Shown piece by piece: positions 35,813-44,602 of a stretch of 64,000 nucleotides of DNA; positions within the stretch are counted from its first letter, which is position 1, and every line of letters begins with the position of its first letter. The translations under genes and the position numbers were made by a program. The notes beneath the pieces are model-generated. The model searched no databases. It saw only the letters and a program-made list of their open reading frames with translations, and had not been told where the DNA came from. The stretch comes from JBKBKN01 sp046294625 (GTDB lineage: Bacteria > Bacteroidota > Bacteroidia > M30B66), in NCBI GenBank assembly GCA_046294625.1, contig JBKBKN010000017.1:1-64000 (forward strand), given 5' to 3'.

Positions 35813-36682
35813 ATGAAAGTTAGTGGCTTTACATTCATTCGCAACGCGGTGAAATATGATTATCCTGTGGTGGAAGCCATCACATCGGTGCTGCCACTAT
35901 GCGATGAGTTTATTGTAATGGTCGGTAATTCGAACGATGAAACCATGCAACTGATAGAGCAGATTAATAGCCCTAAAATCCGCATATTTCACAGTGTATG
36001 GGACGACAATCTTAGAGAAGGCGGGCGCGTGCTTGCCGTGGAAACCGATAAAGCATTCAAAAAAATAAGCCCCGATAGCCACTGGGCTTTTTACATACAA
36101 GCCGACGAAGTGTTGCATGAGCAATACCATACTACGGTAAAACAAGCCATGCAACAGCATTTGAATGATCAACGTGTTGAAGGGCTTTTGTTTGACTACA
36201 TTCATTTCTATGGCTCTTACGATTATGTGGGTGATTCGCGACGCTGGTATCCGAACGAAATACGAATTGTGCGAAATTTACCAGGCATTCAGTCATATCG
36301 TGATGCGCAAGGTTTTCGTATTAATGGACGCAAGCTGAAAGTAAAAAAAGTGAATGCCTGCATCTATCATTATGGTTGGGTGAAACCACCGGAAAAGCAG
36401 CTTGAAAAACAAAAAGCTTTTCACGCGCTTTGGCACGATGAAACCTGGATTAAGCAACATGTGACCGATGAAAAAGAATTTGACTACAGCCGCATTGATG
36501 CGCTTAAAAAATTCGAAGGCGCTCATCCACAGGTGATGCAGGAGCGCATCAACAAAACCAACTGGACTTTTAGATTTGACCCTTCCAAACGGAAAGAAAA
36601 ATTTACCTATCGCTTACTGAATTGGATAAATCGAAAAACAGGTTTAGACTTAGGCCGTTATAAAAACTATACACTCATTTGA
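35813..36682 (+). CDS. Glycosyltransferase family protein (GT2-like)
   Basis: A 289-residue protein with a GT-A-like fold: VSGFTFIRNAVKYDYPVVEA at the N-terminus, a turn at DEFIVMVGNSNDET, and IQADEVLHEQYH in place of the usual DxD motif (ADE). No membrane segment. It may glycosylate a surface or secreted component. It starts 19 bp after purB and ends 1 bp before the dehydrogenase, so it is within an operon. The acceptor cannot be inferred. Confidence 0.75.
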   Translation: MKVSGFTFIRNAVKYDYPVVEAITSVLPLCDEFIVMVGNSNDETMQLIEQINSPKIRIFHSVWDDNLREGGRVLAVETDKAFKKISPDSHWAFYIQADEVLHEQYHTTVKQAMQQHLNDQRVEGLLFDYIHFYGSYDYVGDSRRWYPNEIRIVRNLPGIQSYRDAQGFRINGRKLKVKKVNACIYHYGWVKPPEKQLEKQKAFHALWHDETWIKQHVTDEKEFDYSRIDALKKFEGAHPQVMQERINKTNWTFRFDPSKRKEKFTYRLLNWINRKTGLDLGRYKNYTLI

Positions 36683-36683
36683 A

Positions 36684-37625
36684 ATGCGCATACTTTTTGC
36701 TGACACTGCACACCCTTGGCTCAAAGAGCAACTAGAATACACCGGCTTTGAGTGCTACTACGACGAAAATTTAATTAGAGAACAAGCTCTGCACATTATT
36801 GGCAATTTTGACGGCCTGATTATCCGTAGTCGTTTCAAAACCGACAGGGAAATGATTGATGCGGCACTACCAAGGCTCAAATTCATTGCTCGTGTGGGCG
36901 CAGGCATGGAAAATATAGATGTGGACTATGCCACCACCAAGGGAATTGCATGTTTGCACGCTCCCGAAGGTAATAGAAATGCTGTTGCCGAACAAGCGTT
37001 GGCCATGCTCTTATTGCTGATGAACAATTTGCTCCGTGCAGACCGAGAAGTACGACAAGGTATCTGGCGCAGAGAAGAAAATCGTGGGTATGAGCTCTAT
37101 GGCAAAACTGTAGGTATTATCGGTTTTGGAAATACCGGAAGTGAATTTGCCAAACGCCTTGCGGGTTTTGATGTGCAGGTGTTAGCACATGATAAATACA
37201 AAACAAATTTTGCTCACGATTATGTGAAAGAATCTAGCTTAGACGAAATTTTCCAACAAGCTGATGTGGTGAGTTTGCATTTGCCTCTCACAGAAGAAAC
37301 ATACTACTATGCCAATGCACAGTTTTTCGGCCGGTTTAGCAAGCCCATTTATTTTATCAATACATCGCGCGGAAAGGTTCTGGAAACTCAAGCCTTAGTG
37401 AATGCTTTGCAGCAAGGAAAAGTTGCAGGAGCAGCACTTGATGTGTTGGAATATGAAAGCTTGAGTTTTGAACAGATGACCGAAATGCCTGAAGCTTTTC
37501 GGTATCTTGCGCATTCTGATCAAGTAGTATTAAGTCCGCATATTGCCGGCTGGACCCACGAGTCGAACCTGAAAATGGCACAGATACTCTTTCATAAAAT
37601 CACAGAATATCTTGCTCAAAAGTAA
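36684..37625 (+). CDS. D-2-hydroxyacid dehydrogenase (phosphoglycerate dehydrogenase-like)
   Basis: A 313-residue NAD-dependent oxidoreductase of the D-isomer family. The NAD site is TVGIIGFGNTGSEFAKRL. The substrate-binding Arg region is IINTSRGK-like (FINTSRGKVLETQ), the Glu is in ALDVLEYESL and the catalytic His in LSPHIAGWTHES. The N-terminal domain has LIIRSRFKTDREMIDAA and RVGAGMENIDVDYATTKGIA. Family members oxidise 3-phosphoglycerate, glycerate or other 2-hydroxy acids; the lack of a regulatory ACT domain leaves the substrate open. Cytoplasmic, in a same-strand gene run after purB. Confidence 0.88.
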   Translation: MRILFADTAHPWLKEQLEYTGFECYYDENLIREQALHIIGNFDGLIIRSRFKTDREMIDAALPRLKFIARVGAGMENIDVDYATTKGIACLHAPEGNRNAVAEQALAMLLLLMNNLLRADREVRQGIWRREENRGYELYGKTVGIIGFGNTGSEFAKRLAGFDVQVLAHDKYKTNFAHDYVKESSLDEIFQQADVVSLHLPLTEETYYYANAQFFGRFSKPIYFINTSRGKVLETQALVNALQQGKVAGAALDVLEYESLSFEQMTEMPEAFRYLAHSDQVVLSPHIAGWTHESNLKMAQILFHKITEYLAQK

Positions 37626-37640
37626 ACCATTGAAAACAGT

Positions 37641-38903
37641 ATGACAAACCGCATAAAACAATTCCACGCTCTGCTTATTGCCCTTATCGTTGCGGCCTTG
37701 CTGCCATTGCAGGCACAGCAGAAGTCAAAGAACAAAGAAAAGTTTTTTGAGCCTGAACGCATTCTTCAACATATTAAAATTCTAGCATCAGACTCGCTCG
37801 AAGGTCGCGGCACCGGCACTGAAGGAGAGCGGATGGCAGCAGACTATATCATTCGTGAATTTATGGCAATCGGTCTTCAACCCAAAGGCGATAAAGGCTC
37901 GTGGTTGCATGCATTCGAATACCGCAAAGGCGAAGGTGGCGATGTGCAAAAGGGAACGACATATAATGTGGTTGCTTATTTGGACAATAAAGCTCCGCTC
38001 ACAGTGGTGATTGGAGCACATTATGATCACCTAGGCTTTGGTCATGATGGCAACTCTTTAGAAAAAGGTGCGCAAGGCCAAATTCACAATGGAGCTGACG
38101 ACAATGCTTCGGGAGTGGCAGGTGTGATTGAATTAGCACGATACTTCGCGAAAAATGGAAGAAAAGAAAAATACAACTTCCTGTTCATTTGCTTCTCAGC
38201 CGAAGAACTCGGCCTGCAAGGTTCTAAATATTTTGTGAACAATCCCACTATTCCTTTGGAGCAAATCAGCTTTATGTTGAACATGGATATGGTTGGGCGT
38301 TTGAAAAAAGACGATCCAATACTAACCGTTTCAGGCACCGGAACGGCACCTGAGTGGGAGGATTTACTGAGAAAATTTAATTCGGCAGCTTTGAAAATTA
38401 AGACTGATTCGTCTGGCATTGGCGCATCAGACCATAGTTCATTTTATCATAAAAACATCCCTGCACTTCACTTTTTCTCGGGCTCTCATGCCGACTATCA
38501 TAAACCCAGCGATGATTGGGAAAAAATCAACACCCAAGGACAGGAAGCTATTCTCTTTCTGATTGCATCGCTGGTAGAGCAGCTTGAAGGTAAGGAAAAA
38601 CTTACTTTTTTGAAGACCCGCAACACATCAGAAGCCGGTCGTGCAAGATTTAAAGTAAGCTTGGGTATTATGCCTTCTTACACCGGCAATGATGAAGGCG
38701 TGCTGGTGGAAGCCGTGATGGATGGTAAACCTGCTCAGGCGGCAGGAGTTAAAGACGGCGATATTATCTACGGGCTAGGTGAACACGAAATCAAAAATAT
38801 TCAGGACTATATGAAAGCCCTCGGAACCTTCGATAAAAGCATGGATACCATAGTGAAAATCAAGCGTGGTGATGAGAAATTGGAGTTAAAGATAACATTC
38901 TAA
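37641..38903 (+). CDS. Secreted M28-family aminopeptidase with PDZ domain
   Basis: A 420-residue zinc peptidase of family M28 with a signal peptide (FHALLIALIVAALLPLQAQ). The two-zinc site is marked by GAHYDHLGFG, GADDNASGVAG, CFSAEELGLQGS, LNMDMVGR and the final His in SGSHADYHKPSDDWE, all present. A C-terminal PDZ domain (GVLVEAVMDGKPAQAAGVKD, DIIYGLGEHEI) follows from about residue 340. It probably acts in the periplasm or is exposed at the surface; no T9SS sorting domain is visible. It lies in the same-strand gene run after the dehydrogenase. Confidence 0.93.
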   Translation: MTNRIKQFHALLIALIVAALLPLQAQQKSKNKEKFFEPERILQHIKILASDSLEGRGTGTEGERMAADYIIREFMAIGLQPKGDKGSWLHAFEYRKGEGGDVQKGTTYNVVAYLDNKAPLTVVIGAHYDHLGFGHDGNSLEKGAQGQIHNGADDNASGVAGVIELARYFAKNGRKEKYNFLFICFSAEELGLQGSKYFVNNPTIPLEQISFMLNMDMVGRLKKDDPILTVSGTGTAPEWEDLLRKFNSAALKIKTDSSGIGASDHSSFYHKNIPALHFFSGSHADYHKPSDDWEKINTQGQEAILFLIASLVEQLEGKEKLTFLKTRNTSEAGRARFKVSLGIMPSYTGNDEGVLVEAVMDGKPAQAAGVKDGDIIYGLGEHEIKNIQDYMKALGTFDKSMDTIVKIKRGDEKLELKITF

Positions 38904-38985
38904 ATTGTTGGCTTTGCATCGGTAAATATTTTGAACGCGATACGCACCATAAGGATTTATTTATTTACTTAGACTGAAATTCGAC

Positions 38986-40359
38986 ATGATGAATCGCCGT
39001 CAGTTTGCCAAAAGTAGTCTGCTCAGTATCCCATCTGCCTTCATGATGAGCTCCTTACTGCATTCTTGCAGAAAAGATTTTACCGATTTGAATGTCAAAT
39101 TCAAAGGAAAAGTTATTGTAATTGGAGCTGGCATCTCCGGTCTGCATGCGGCAAAGTTTTTAAGGCTTCATGGCTGTGAAGTTACCCACCTCGAAGCTTC
39201 GAATCGCATTGGTGGGCGCATTCTTTCGCACAATGGCTTTGCCGATTTTCCAATCGAACTTGGTGCAGAAGCAGTCCATGGCAAACGCAATATTCTGTTC
39301 GATTTAGCCACGGCTAAGGGTTTCGAGCTTCGCACGAGCGATAAAGAAGATTATTTTCGGCTCTACAACCAAACCCGACGTGAGTCTGATATTGAAGACA
39401 ATCCCAATTTGTCTTTTCTTTTTCAAATTATCGACAGTTTCGGGTCATACTCCGGCTTAGACAACAATGTAGCCTCCTATATGGAGCGCATTGGCCTTGA
39501 CCCTTTTATTAAAAACATTGCAGAAGCATTGGTTGGCAACGAATATGGTACGAACAATGAGCGACTAAGCATCAGAGGTATCGCAGTGGACGATGCACAA
39601 TGGACCACCGGCAACGACGATTATTTTTTCACCCAAAGAAGCTACGGCGAATTTCTCAATACGGTTTATCAAGATGAAATATCCAAAGTTTTGCTCGACA
39701 AAGCCGTTACGAAGATAAATTATGAAAATTCCGTTGTGGTAGAAACGGCTGATGGAGAAACCTTCACCGCTGATCGTGTTTTAATCACTGTGCCCATAAG
39801 CATACTCAAATCAGGCATGATTGAATTTGTCCCCCCTTTACCTGACAGCAAAAATCAGGCATTGGAAAGCATGGAAATGGATACGGGTATGAAAATCATC
39901 ATGAAGTTTGGTGAAAAATTCTGGCCCGATGACCTAAGCAGCCTGATAGGCGGAAGCGTGATACCTGAGTATTGGATTACCGGTGTGTTGCGCAACAGCA
40001 ATGAGCACCTACTCACCGCCTTTGTGATGGGCGAAAAGGCAGAGCAACTTGCCGCCATGGGCAATGATGCCATTCATGCTGTTACGGCTGAATTGAATCA
40101 ATACTTTGTTACGCAAGCCGCATCGAATAATTTGCAGCAATTTCTCATTAAAAACTGGATGGATGAGCCTTTTGTCCAAGGCGCCTATTCCTACATCAAA
40201 GCCGGACAAGTAAACCAAAGAAAAGCATATGCTGCCCCCATTACCACTAAGTGTTTTTTCGGTGGCGAAGCCGCAAATTACACTGGCCATCCCGCTACCG
40301 TTCATGGCGCCATGGAAACCGGATTTGATCAAGCTAAACTGATTTTAGAAACCGAATGA
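38986..40359 (+). CDS. FAD-dependent amine oxidase
   Basis: A 457-residue flavin monoamine oxidase-like protein. The N-terminus MNRRQFAKSSLLSIP has a twin-arginine motif, suggesting Tat export folded with FAD; a Cys shortly after (LLHSC) may or may not be lipidated. FAD-binding GXGXXG is in VIVIGAGISGLHAAKFL with the Glu in HLEASNRIGGRI, and the C-terminal FAD motif is GGEAANYTGHPATVHGAMETG. The amine substrate is unknown. The downstream barrel-type gene overlaps its stop by 4 bp (ATGA), indicating translational coupling. Confidence 0.9.
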   Translation: MMNRRQFAKSSLLSIPSAFMMSSLLHSCRKDFTDLNVKFKGKVIVIGAGISGLHAAKFLRLHGCEVTHLEASNRIGGRILSHNGFADFPIELGAEAVHGKRNILFDLATAKGFELRTSDKEDYFRLYNQTRRESDIEDNPNLSFLFQIIDSFGSYSGLDNNVASYMERIGLDPFIKNIAEALVGNEYGTNNERLSIRGIAVDDAQWTTGNDDYFFTQRSYGEFLNTVYQDEISKVLLDKAVTKINYENSVVVETADGETFTADRVLITVPISILKSGMIEFVPPLPDSKNQALESMEMDTGMKIIMKFGEKFWPDDLSSLIGGSVIPEYWITGVLRNSNEHLLTAFVMGEKAEQLAAMGNDAIHAVTAELNQYFVTQAASNNLQQFLIKNWMDEPFVQGAYSYIKAGQVNQRKAYAAPITTKCFFGGEAANYTGHPATVHGAMETGFDQAKLILETE

Positions 40360-41099
40360 TCGCCAATTATAGAAACATCATCATTTTCCTTATGTGCGCA
40401 AGTCAATGGACTCAAGGGCAGAATCTGATTAGCTTTTCCGCCGGTCGCAGCTTTGGTTCTTTCGAAACATTTAATCAAAGCATTCGCACTTTCAACACAG
40501 CAAGGCCCTGGCTCCAAGAACAATTACCTACCATAAATGGGGGGCTATATCTCGACCTTACACCATCTATTCGTCTCTCAGATAAATGGAAACTTAGTAT
40601 TCCGTTGAATTATCGGCGTATGAGTTCTTTTGCTTCCAACACCAGCTTCGAAACCTATGTGCTTATGCAACACATGCAAGCACACGCTATGCTGGAATTT
40701 TATCCGGCTTTAGCGCCCGATTCCTTAGACCCTTTAAGCCCTAAGTTGTTTTTTGCTTTTGGCCCGGGTGGAAGTTTTCTGCTTCCGCAGGTTTATTTCA
40801 ACAATGATGAAGCACAGGTTTTCGATGATGATTATCGCTCCCTTAACTATCACTTTTCCGCTCGCCTAATGATAGGACTCACCATTCCGCTCTCAGACCG
40901 CATGGACATCAGTCCTTTTATGACCGCTGATGCAATCCCCAACTTCGATGCCCGCGATTTTGATGTGGCGCTGCATGGAAAAAGATTAGAAAGTTCCTCT
41001 TTATTTCCTGCCGTGATTTTTAATGCCGGTATTCGCATACAGTTCCGAATGTATCCCAAGGACCCTGAAGCAAATAACCTGTCGGTGCCAGTGTATTAA
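40356..41099 (+). CDS. Hypothetical protein, probably an outer-membrane beta barrel
   Basis: A 247-residue protein of unknown family. A probable signal peptide (NYRNIIIFLMCASQWTQG) precedes strand-like alternation (KLSIPLNYRRMSSFAS, HFSARLMIGLTIPLSDRMD) and a C-terminal strand (FNAGIRIQFRMYPKD), consistent with a barrel, with a short tail after it. Its ATG overlaps the amine oxidase stop codon (ATGA), so the two are made together. It is convergent with the next gene and shares a TTAA stop overlap with it. No function inferred. Confidence 0.65.
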   Translation: MIANYRNIIIFLMCASQWTQGQNLISFSAGRSFGSFETFNQSIRTFNTARPWLQEQLPTINGGLYLDLTPSIRLSDKWKLSIPLNYRRMSSFASNTSFETYVLMQHMQAHAMLEFYPALAPDSLDPLSPKLFFAFGPGGSFLLPQVYFNNDEAQVFDDDYRSLNYHFSARLMIGLTIPLSDRMDISPFMTADAIPNFDARDFDVALHGKRLESSSLFPAVIFNAGIRIQFRMYPKDPEANNLSVPVY

Positions 41100-42103
41100 T
41101 TCGGGAAATAGTGCTTAAAAAAAGCCCAAGAATCTTTTATACAATCGTCAATTGGGGTATAGTTGATACCAAGCTCATCTCTTGATTTTTTATTATCGTA
41201 GAATTTGGATTGAAAAATCGATGCCATTACAAACTTATTGAGCGGAAGCCTTTTGCCACGTAGCCAAAAAATCAATTTTAATGCGGGAAGTATGAAGCGC
41301 AATGTTTTTCTATTGAGTTGTTTCGCGGGCTGTGGCAAATTTCCAAACTGTGCTATGGCAAGGAGAATTTCTCGGTAAGTTTTATTCTCAGCATTGATTA
41401 TGTAACTCTCGCCAAACTTTTTCTTTTCGATACAACTTAATACTGCTTCGGCCACATCGCGCACATACACAAATCCCATGGTAGCTGTGGTGTAATAGTT
41501 TAGCCCCTTTTTGACTTGTCGAAACAAAGACGCACTTCCCGTGTACCAATTTCCTTGCCCCAGAATGTAAGAAGGCTGTAAAATATTAATCTTCAATCCT
41601 TCTTCTCCCCCACGCCAAACTTCCATCTCGGCCATGTATTTGGTGATGCTGTAAGGTGATGCATAAGGATAACTTTTCCATCGAGTTTGTTCATTAATCA
41701 TTTCTTGCTCAGGGTTGCCCAATGCAGCTACAGAGCTGATATGAATAAAATGAATCCGAGGAAAATCAAGACAAACATTTACTAAATTAGCTGTACCCTG
41801 ATGATTGTGCAGAAAAAGTGCTTCATTGTCGGCAGGGAAAAAGGAAACTTTTGCAGCACAATGCACCACCACATCTATATCTTTGAGAGCTTCTTGCAAG
41901 GAGCTGATATCCAGCAAGTCCGCTTCACAAAACACAACATGCTCCTGCATATTAAGCTGGTTAAAAGCAAAGATTCGCTCCATCCAGGTCACCTCGCTTG
42001 AACTCCTACGCATGGCAACGACCTGGTGTCCGGCACGAGAAAGTCTAAGGCAAACATGTGCCCCAACCATACCCGTTGCTCCGCTCACTAAGACTTTTGC
42101 CAT
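41096..42103 (-). CDS. NAD(P)-dependent reductase/epimerase (extended SDR)
   Basis: A 335-residue extended SDR similar to dihydroflavonol-reductase/epimerase-like enzymes. The cofactor site is LVSGATGMVGAHVCLRL, followed by VVAMRRSSSE, which suggests NADP; the Ser is in HISSVAALG and the Tyr/Lys pair in SPYSITKYMAEME. The substrate is not evident. It forms an operon with the SDR gene upstream (3 nt between stop and start). It is convergent with the barrel-type gene, overlapping in a TTAA double stop. Confidence 0.85.
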   Translation of the reverse strand: MAKVLVSGATGMVGAHVCLRLSRAGHQVVAMRRSSSEVTWMERIFAFNQLNMQEHVVFCEADLLDISSLQEALKDIDVVVHCAAKVSFFPADNEALFLHNHQGTANLVNVCLDFPRIHFIHISSVAALGNPEQEMINEQTRWKSYPYASPYSITKYMAEMEVWRGGEEGLKINILQPSYILGQGNWYTGSASLFRQVKKGLNYYTTATMGFVYVRDVAEAVLSCIEKKKFGESYIINAENKTYREILLAIAQFGNLPQPAKQLNRKTLRFILPALKLIFWLRGKRLPLNKFVMASIFQSKFYDNKKSRDELGINYTPIDDCIKDSWAFFKHYFPN

Positions 42104-42106
42104 TCT

Positions 42107-42919
42107 TTATTGCTTTAAGGGACTTCCCTCTTCTTTTTTCACGTGATTTAAAAACAACCTGCTAACCCAATTGGGAAACCATTTGTTTAAAAACCAGGCA
42201 AGTTTACCATTTAATGTGAGCACTATTCCATTTTTTCTTTTTTCTATTGCCTCGAACATGAGTTGAGCCACGCTTTCAGCCGTCATTTCTTTCACTTCCT
42301 TTTTCTCCCAATTTCCCGTTTTGCTTTCATCGCCAGATAAAGCGCTATTGCGGATGTTCGTAGCAGTAAATCCGGGTCTGAAAACTAAAACATCCACTCC
42401 GGTTTCAAGATTTTCAGTTCGTAAAGCATCTAAAAAACCTTCCATGGCAAATTTTGATGCGCTGTAGGCGGTGCGCGTGGGCAGCCCTTTGAAACCGGCT
42501 ATTGAAGACACTCCCATCACCACACCTTTTCTTTGCAACAAATAAGGCATGGCATAATAAGTACACCAAACAGTACCCCAAAAATTAACATCCACCACCT
42601 TTTTGAATGCATCAGGTTTGAGTTGATGAAACAAACCACGCATGGTAATACCGGCATTGTTGACCAAAATGTCGAGTCTACCAAACTTTTGAAGGCATTG
42701 TTCCACAATCATTTTGCAATCTTCCTGAACTGACACATCAGCTTTAACCAATATTAAATCTGCTTCTGAAAGCGTAACAAAATTACGCACTTCATCGGCC
42801 AAATTCATATCTCTGAAAGCCAAACAAAGCTGATAGCCTTCAGAAGCCATGATCTTCGCAAGTGCTAAGCCAATACCTTTCGATGCTCCTGTAATAATGG
42901 CAACTTTTTTATCCGGCAT
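42107..42919 (-). CDS. Short-chain dehydrogenase/reductase
   Basis: About 270 residues of the classical SDR family. The NAD(P) site is AIITGASKGIGLALAKIM, the NNAG motif is in LDILVNNAGITMRG, the Ser in VMGVSSIAGFKG and the catalytic Tyr/Lys in TAYSASKFAMEGF. The ATG at 42919 (MPDKKVAIITG) is the family-typical start; the open frame to 43048 would run into the divergent gene. Substrate unknown. It shares a symmetric promoter region with the gene at 42955. Confidence 0.9.
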   Translation of the reverse strand: MPDKKVAIITGASKGIGLALAKIMASEGYQLCLAFRDMNLADEVRNFVTLSEADLILVKADVSVQEDCKMIVEQCLQKFGRLDILVNNAGITMRGLFHQLKPDAFKKVVDVNFWGTVWCTYYAMPYLLQRKGVVMGVSSIAGFKGLPTRTAYSASKFAMEGFLDALRTENLETGVDVLVFRPGFTATNIRNSALSGDESKTGNWEKKEVKEMTAESVAQLMFEAIEKRKNGIVLTLNGKLAWFLNKWFPNWVSRLFLNHVKKEEGSPLKQ

Positions 42920-42930
42920 GGTCAAATGTT

Positions 42931-42947
42931 TATTTTTGGCAAAAATA
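42931..42947. promoter_or_regulatory. Back-to-back divergent -7 boxes forming an inverted repeat
   Basis: TATTTTTG on the plus strand (42931-42938), one base, then the same box on the minus strand (42947-42940). The plus box lies 16 nt before the ATG at 42955, the minus box 20 nt before the ATG at 42919. Both match TAnnTTTG. Confidence 0.6.
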
Positions 42948-42954
42948 GTTTTCC

Positions 42955-44163
42955 ATGCAAGTAGTTGAAGTAAAAGATCAAAAAACTGAACAAGATTTCT
43001 TCGCATTACCCAAACTGATTTACAAAGATGACGCAAATTATATCCCACATTTAATTCAAGATTTGAAAAAGGTCTTCGACCCGGAAAAGAACAAACTCTT
43101 TCATCAAGGCGGGAAATGCAGTCGTTTTGTATTGTATCGCGGCGCTGAAGCTATCGGAAGAGTGGCTGTATTTATCAATTCCAAAACAGCAAAGGTCAAA
43201 CCACATGCCGGTGGAATGGGCTTTTTCGAATGTATTGATGATGAAAAAGCTGCCTTCCTACTCTTTGACACTTGTAAGGAATGGTTGATGAAGGAAAACA
43301 TGCAAGCTATGGATGGTCCAATCAATTTCGGGGAAAAAGACCGTTTTTGGGGCTTATTGGTCGAAAATTTCACCGACCCCAACAGCTATGCCATGAATTA
43401 CAATCCACCATACTACCAAAAGTTCTTTGAAAGCTACGGGTTTCAGGTGTATTACAAGCAACTAATGTATTGGCGCGATCTTCGTCCTGCTCAGGAAGTT
43501 TTTGTTAAAAAAGCCGGCATGCTTGCTACCGATCCCAAATTCAAAGTGACCCATGCTGCAGGTTGGAGCATGGAGCAATTGGCGCAATATTTTCTCGAAG
43601 TCTATAACGCAGCTTGGGCTGTGCACGAAGGATTTGCTGCCATGCGTATCGAGCAAGCTCGCAATGTGGTGAAAGCATTAAAACCTATCCTCGACCGCGA
43701 CATTGTGATATTTGCATTTTATGAAGACAAACCCATTGGCTTTTACATCAATATTCCTGAACTAAATGAGTTTTTTAAACACGTCAACGGAAATCTGAAT
43801 TGGTGGGGAAAAATTAAATTTCTATTTCATTTCAAATTTAAGCAACGAAAAACCATGGTGGGCATTGTGTTTGGCGTTGCTAAAGCATTTCAGGGCCGCG
43901 GAGTTGAGAGCGCCCTGATAAAATATGCAGAAGAGCACATTCTGCCCCTAAAGCGATACACGCAAACCATTATTACTTGGGTTGGCGATTTTAATCCAAG
44001 AATGTTGAAAGTAATTGAAAATCTGGAGACTGAACTCTATCGCACCCTTCACACTTATCGCTATATGCTCGACGATAGTATACCTTTTGAACGATATCCA
44101 ATCATTAATATTCAAAAAGAAAAGCCTGAAAAACAGGGTAATACAGACGAATCGCAAGGATAA
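42955..44163 (+). CDS. GNAT-like N-acetyltransferase family protein
   Basis: A 402-residue protein of a group found in Bacteroidota and annotated as GNAT-like. The N-terminal half carries IGRVAVFINSKTAKV and the C-terminal half a GNAT-type segment, VFGVAKAFQGRGVESALIKY, with the acetyl-CoA loop Q-G-R-G-V. The acceptor is unknown; the protein has no signal peptide. It is followed by tRNA-Lys 72 bp downstream. Confidence 0.7.
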   Translation: MQVVEVKDQKTEQDFFALPKLIYKDDANYIPHLIQDLKKVFDPEKNKLFHQGGKCSRFVLYRGAEAIGRVAVFINSKTAKVKPHAGGMGFFECIDDEKAAFLLFDTCKEWLMKENMQAMDGPINFGEKDRFWGLLVENFTDPNSYAMNYNPPYYQKFFESYGFQVYYKQLMYWRDLRPAQEVFVKKAGMLATDPKFKVTHAAGWSMEQLAQYFLEVYNAAWAVHEGFAAMRIEQARNVVKALKPILDRDIVIFAFYEDKPIGFYINIPELNEFFKHVNGNLNWWGKIKFLFHFKFKQRKTMVGIVFGVAKAFQGRGVESALIKYAEEHILPLKRYTQTIITWVGDFNPRMLKVIENLETELYRTLHTYRYMLDDSIPFERYPIINIQKEKPEKQGNTDESQG

Positions 44164-44185
44164 TTGCAAAAAAATGAACTTTGGG

Positions 44186-44215
44186 TTTGGTAGAATGTTA
44201 TAATGCCTATATTTG
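44186..44215 (+). promoter_or_regulatory. Promoter of tRNA-Lys
   Basis: TTTG (44186-44189), 18-bp spacer, TATATTTG (44208-44215), 20 nt before the mature tRNA. A strong consensus match. Confidence 0.75.
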
Positions 44216-44235
44216 CAGCCGCTTTCAAAAGCAAC

Positions 44236-44308
44236 GATTCCGTAGCTCAGTTGGTAGAGCATTACACTTTTAATGTAGTGGTCCTGGGTTCGAGTCCCAG
44301 CGGGATCA
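44236..44308 (+). tRNA. tRNA-Lys (anticodon TTT)
   Basis: Acceptor GATTCCG pairs with CGGGATC (one T-G pair), discriminator A, CCA not encoded. Anticodon arm TTACA-CTTTTAA-TGTAG with anticodon TTT (reads AAA/AAG). D arm GCTCAGTTGGTAGAGC, T arm CTGGGTTCGAGTCCCAG. It has its own promoter upstream and a terminator downstream. Confidence 0.97.
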
Positions 44309-44319
44309 CCTAAAAATCA

Positions 44320-44343
44320 AAAGCCCCTATTCGGGGCTTTTTT
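44320..44343 (+). terminator. Rho-independent terminator of tRNA-Lys
   Basis: AAAGCCCC (44320-44327) pairs with GGGGCTTT (44333-44340) around a 5-nt loop, followed by T6 overlapping the stem end. Confidence 0.85.
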
Positions 44344-44602
44344 ATTTAATTTAACATTACCATGTAACTTACAATCCACCTAATGAAATAAAGATTCATC
44401 GCCTGTGCACGGCAATTGCGGCATGTTCGGAAAGATTGGAAATGAGTTTGACGGATTAGATGCTCTAAAGGTGCGACTGGAAAAGCAGTCCCGAAAAATT
44501 ATAAATATTTTATTCAGCTGATTTACTGTTATTTAAAAAATATCTCGCATGGTTTTTATGGAATCTGACCACATCTAACATCATGTAGTAAAATCAGAAA
44601 TC

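Noticed and set aside
42920..43048. 43-codon extension of the SDR gene
   Set aside because: It crosses the divergent promoter and the coding start of the GNAT-like gene.
44423..44521. 32-codon frame (MFGKIGNEFDGLDALK...) between tRNA-Lys and the MuiA pseudogene
   Set aside because: Too short and without recognisable similarity, promoter or coupling; the 259-bp stretch otherwise shows only a weak hairpin.
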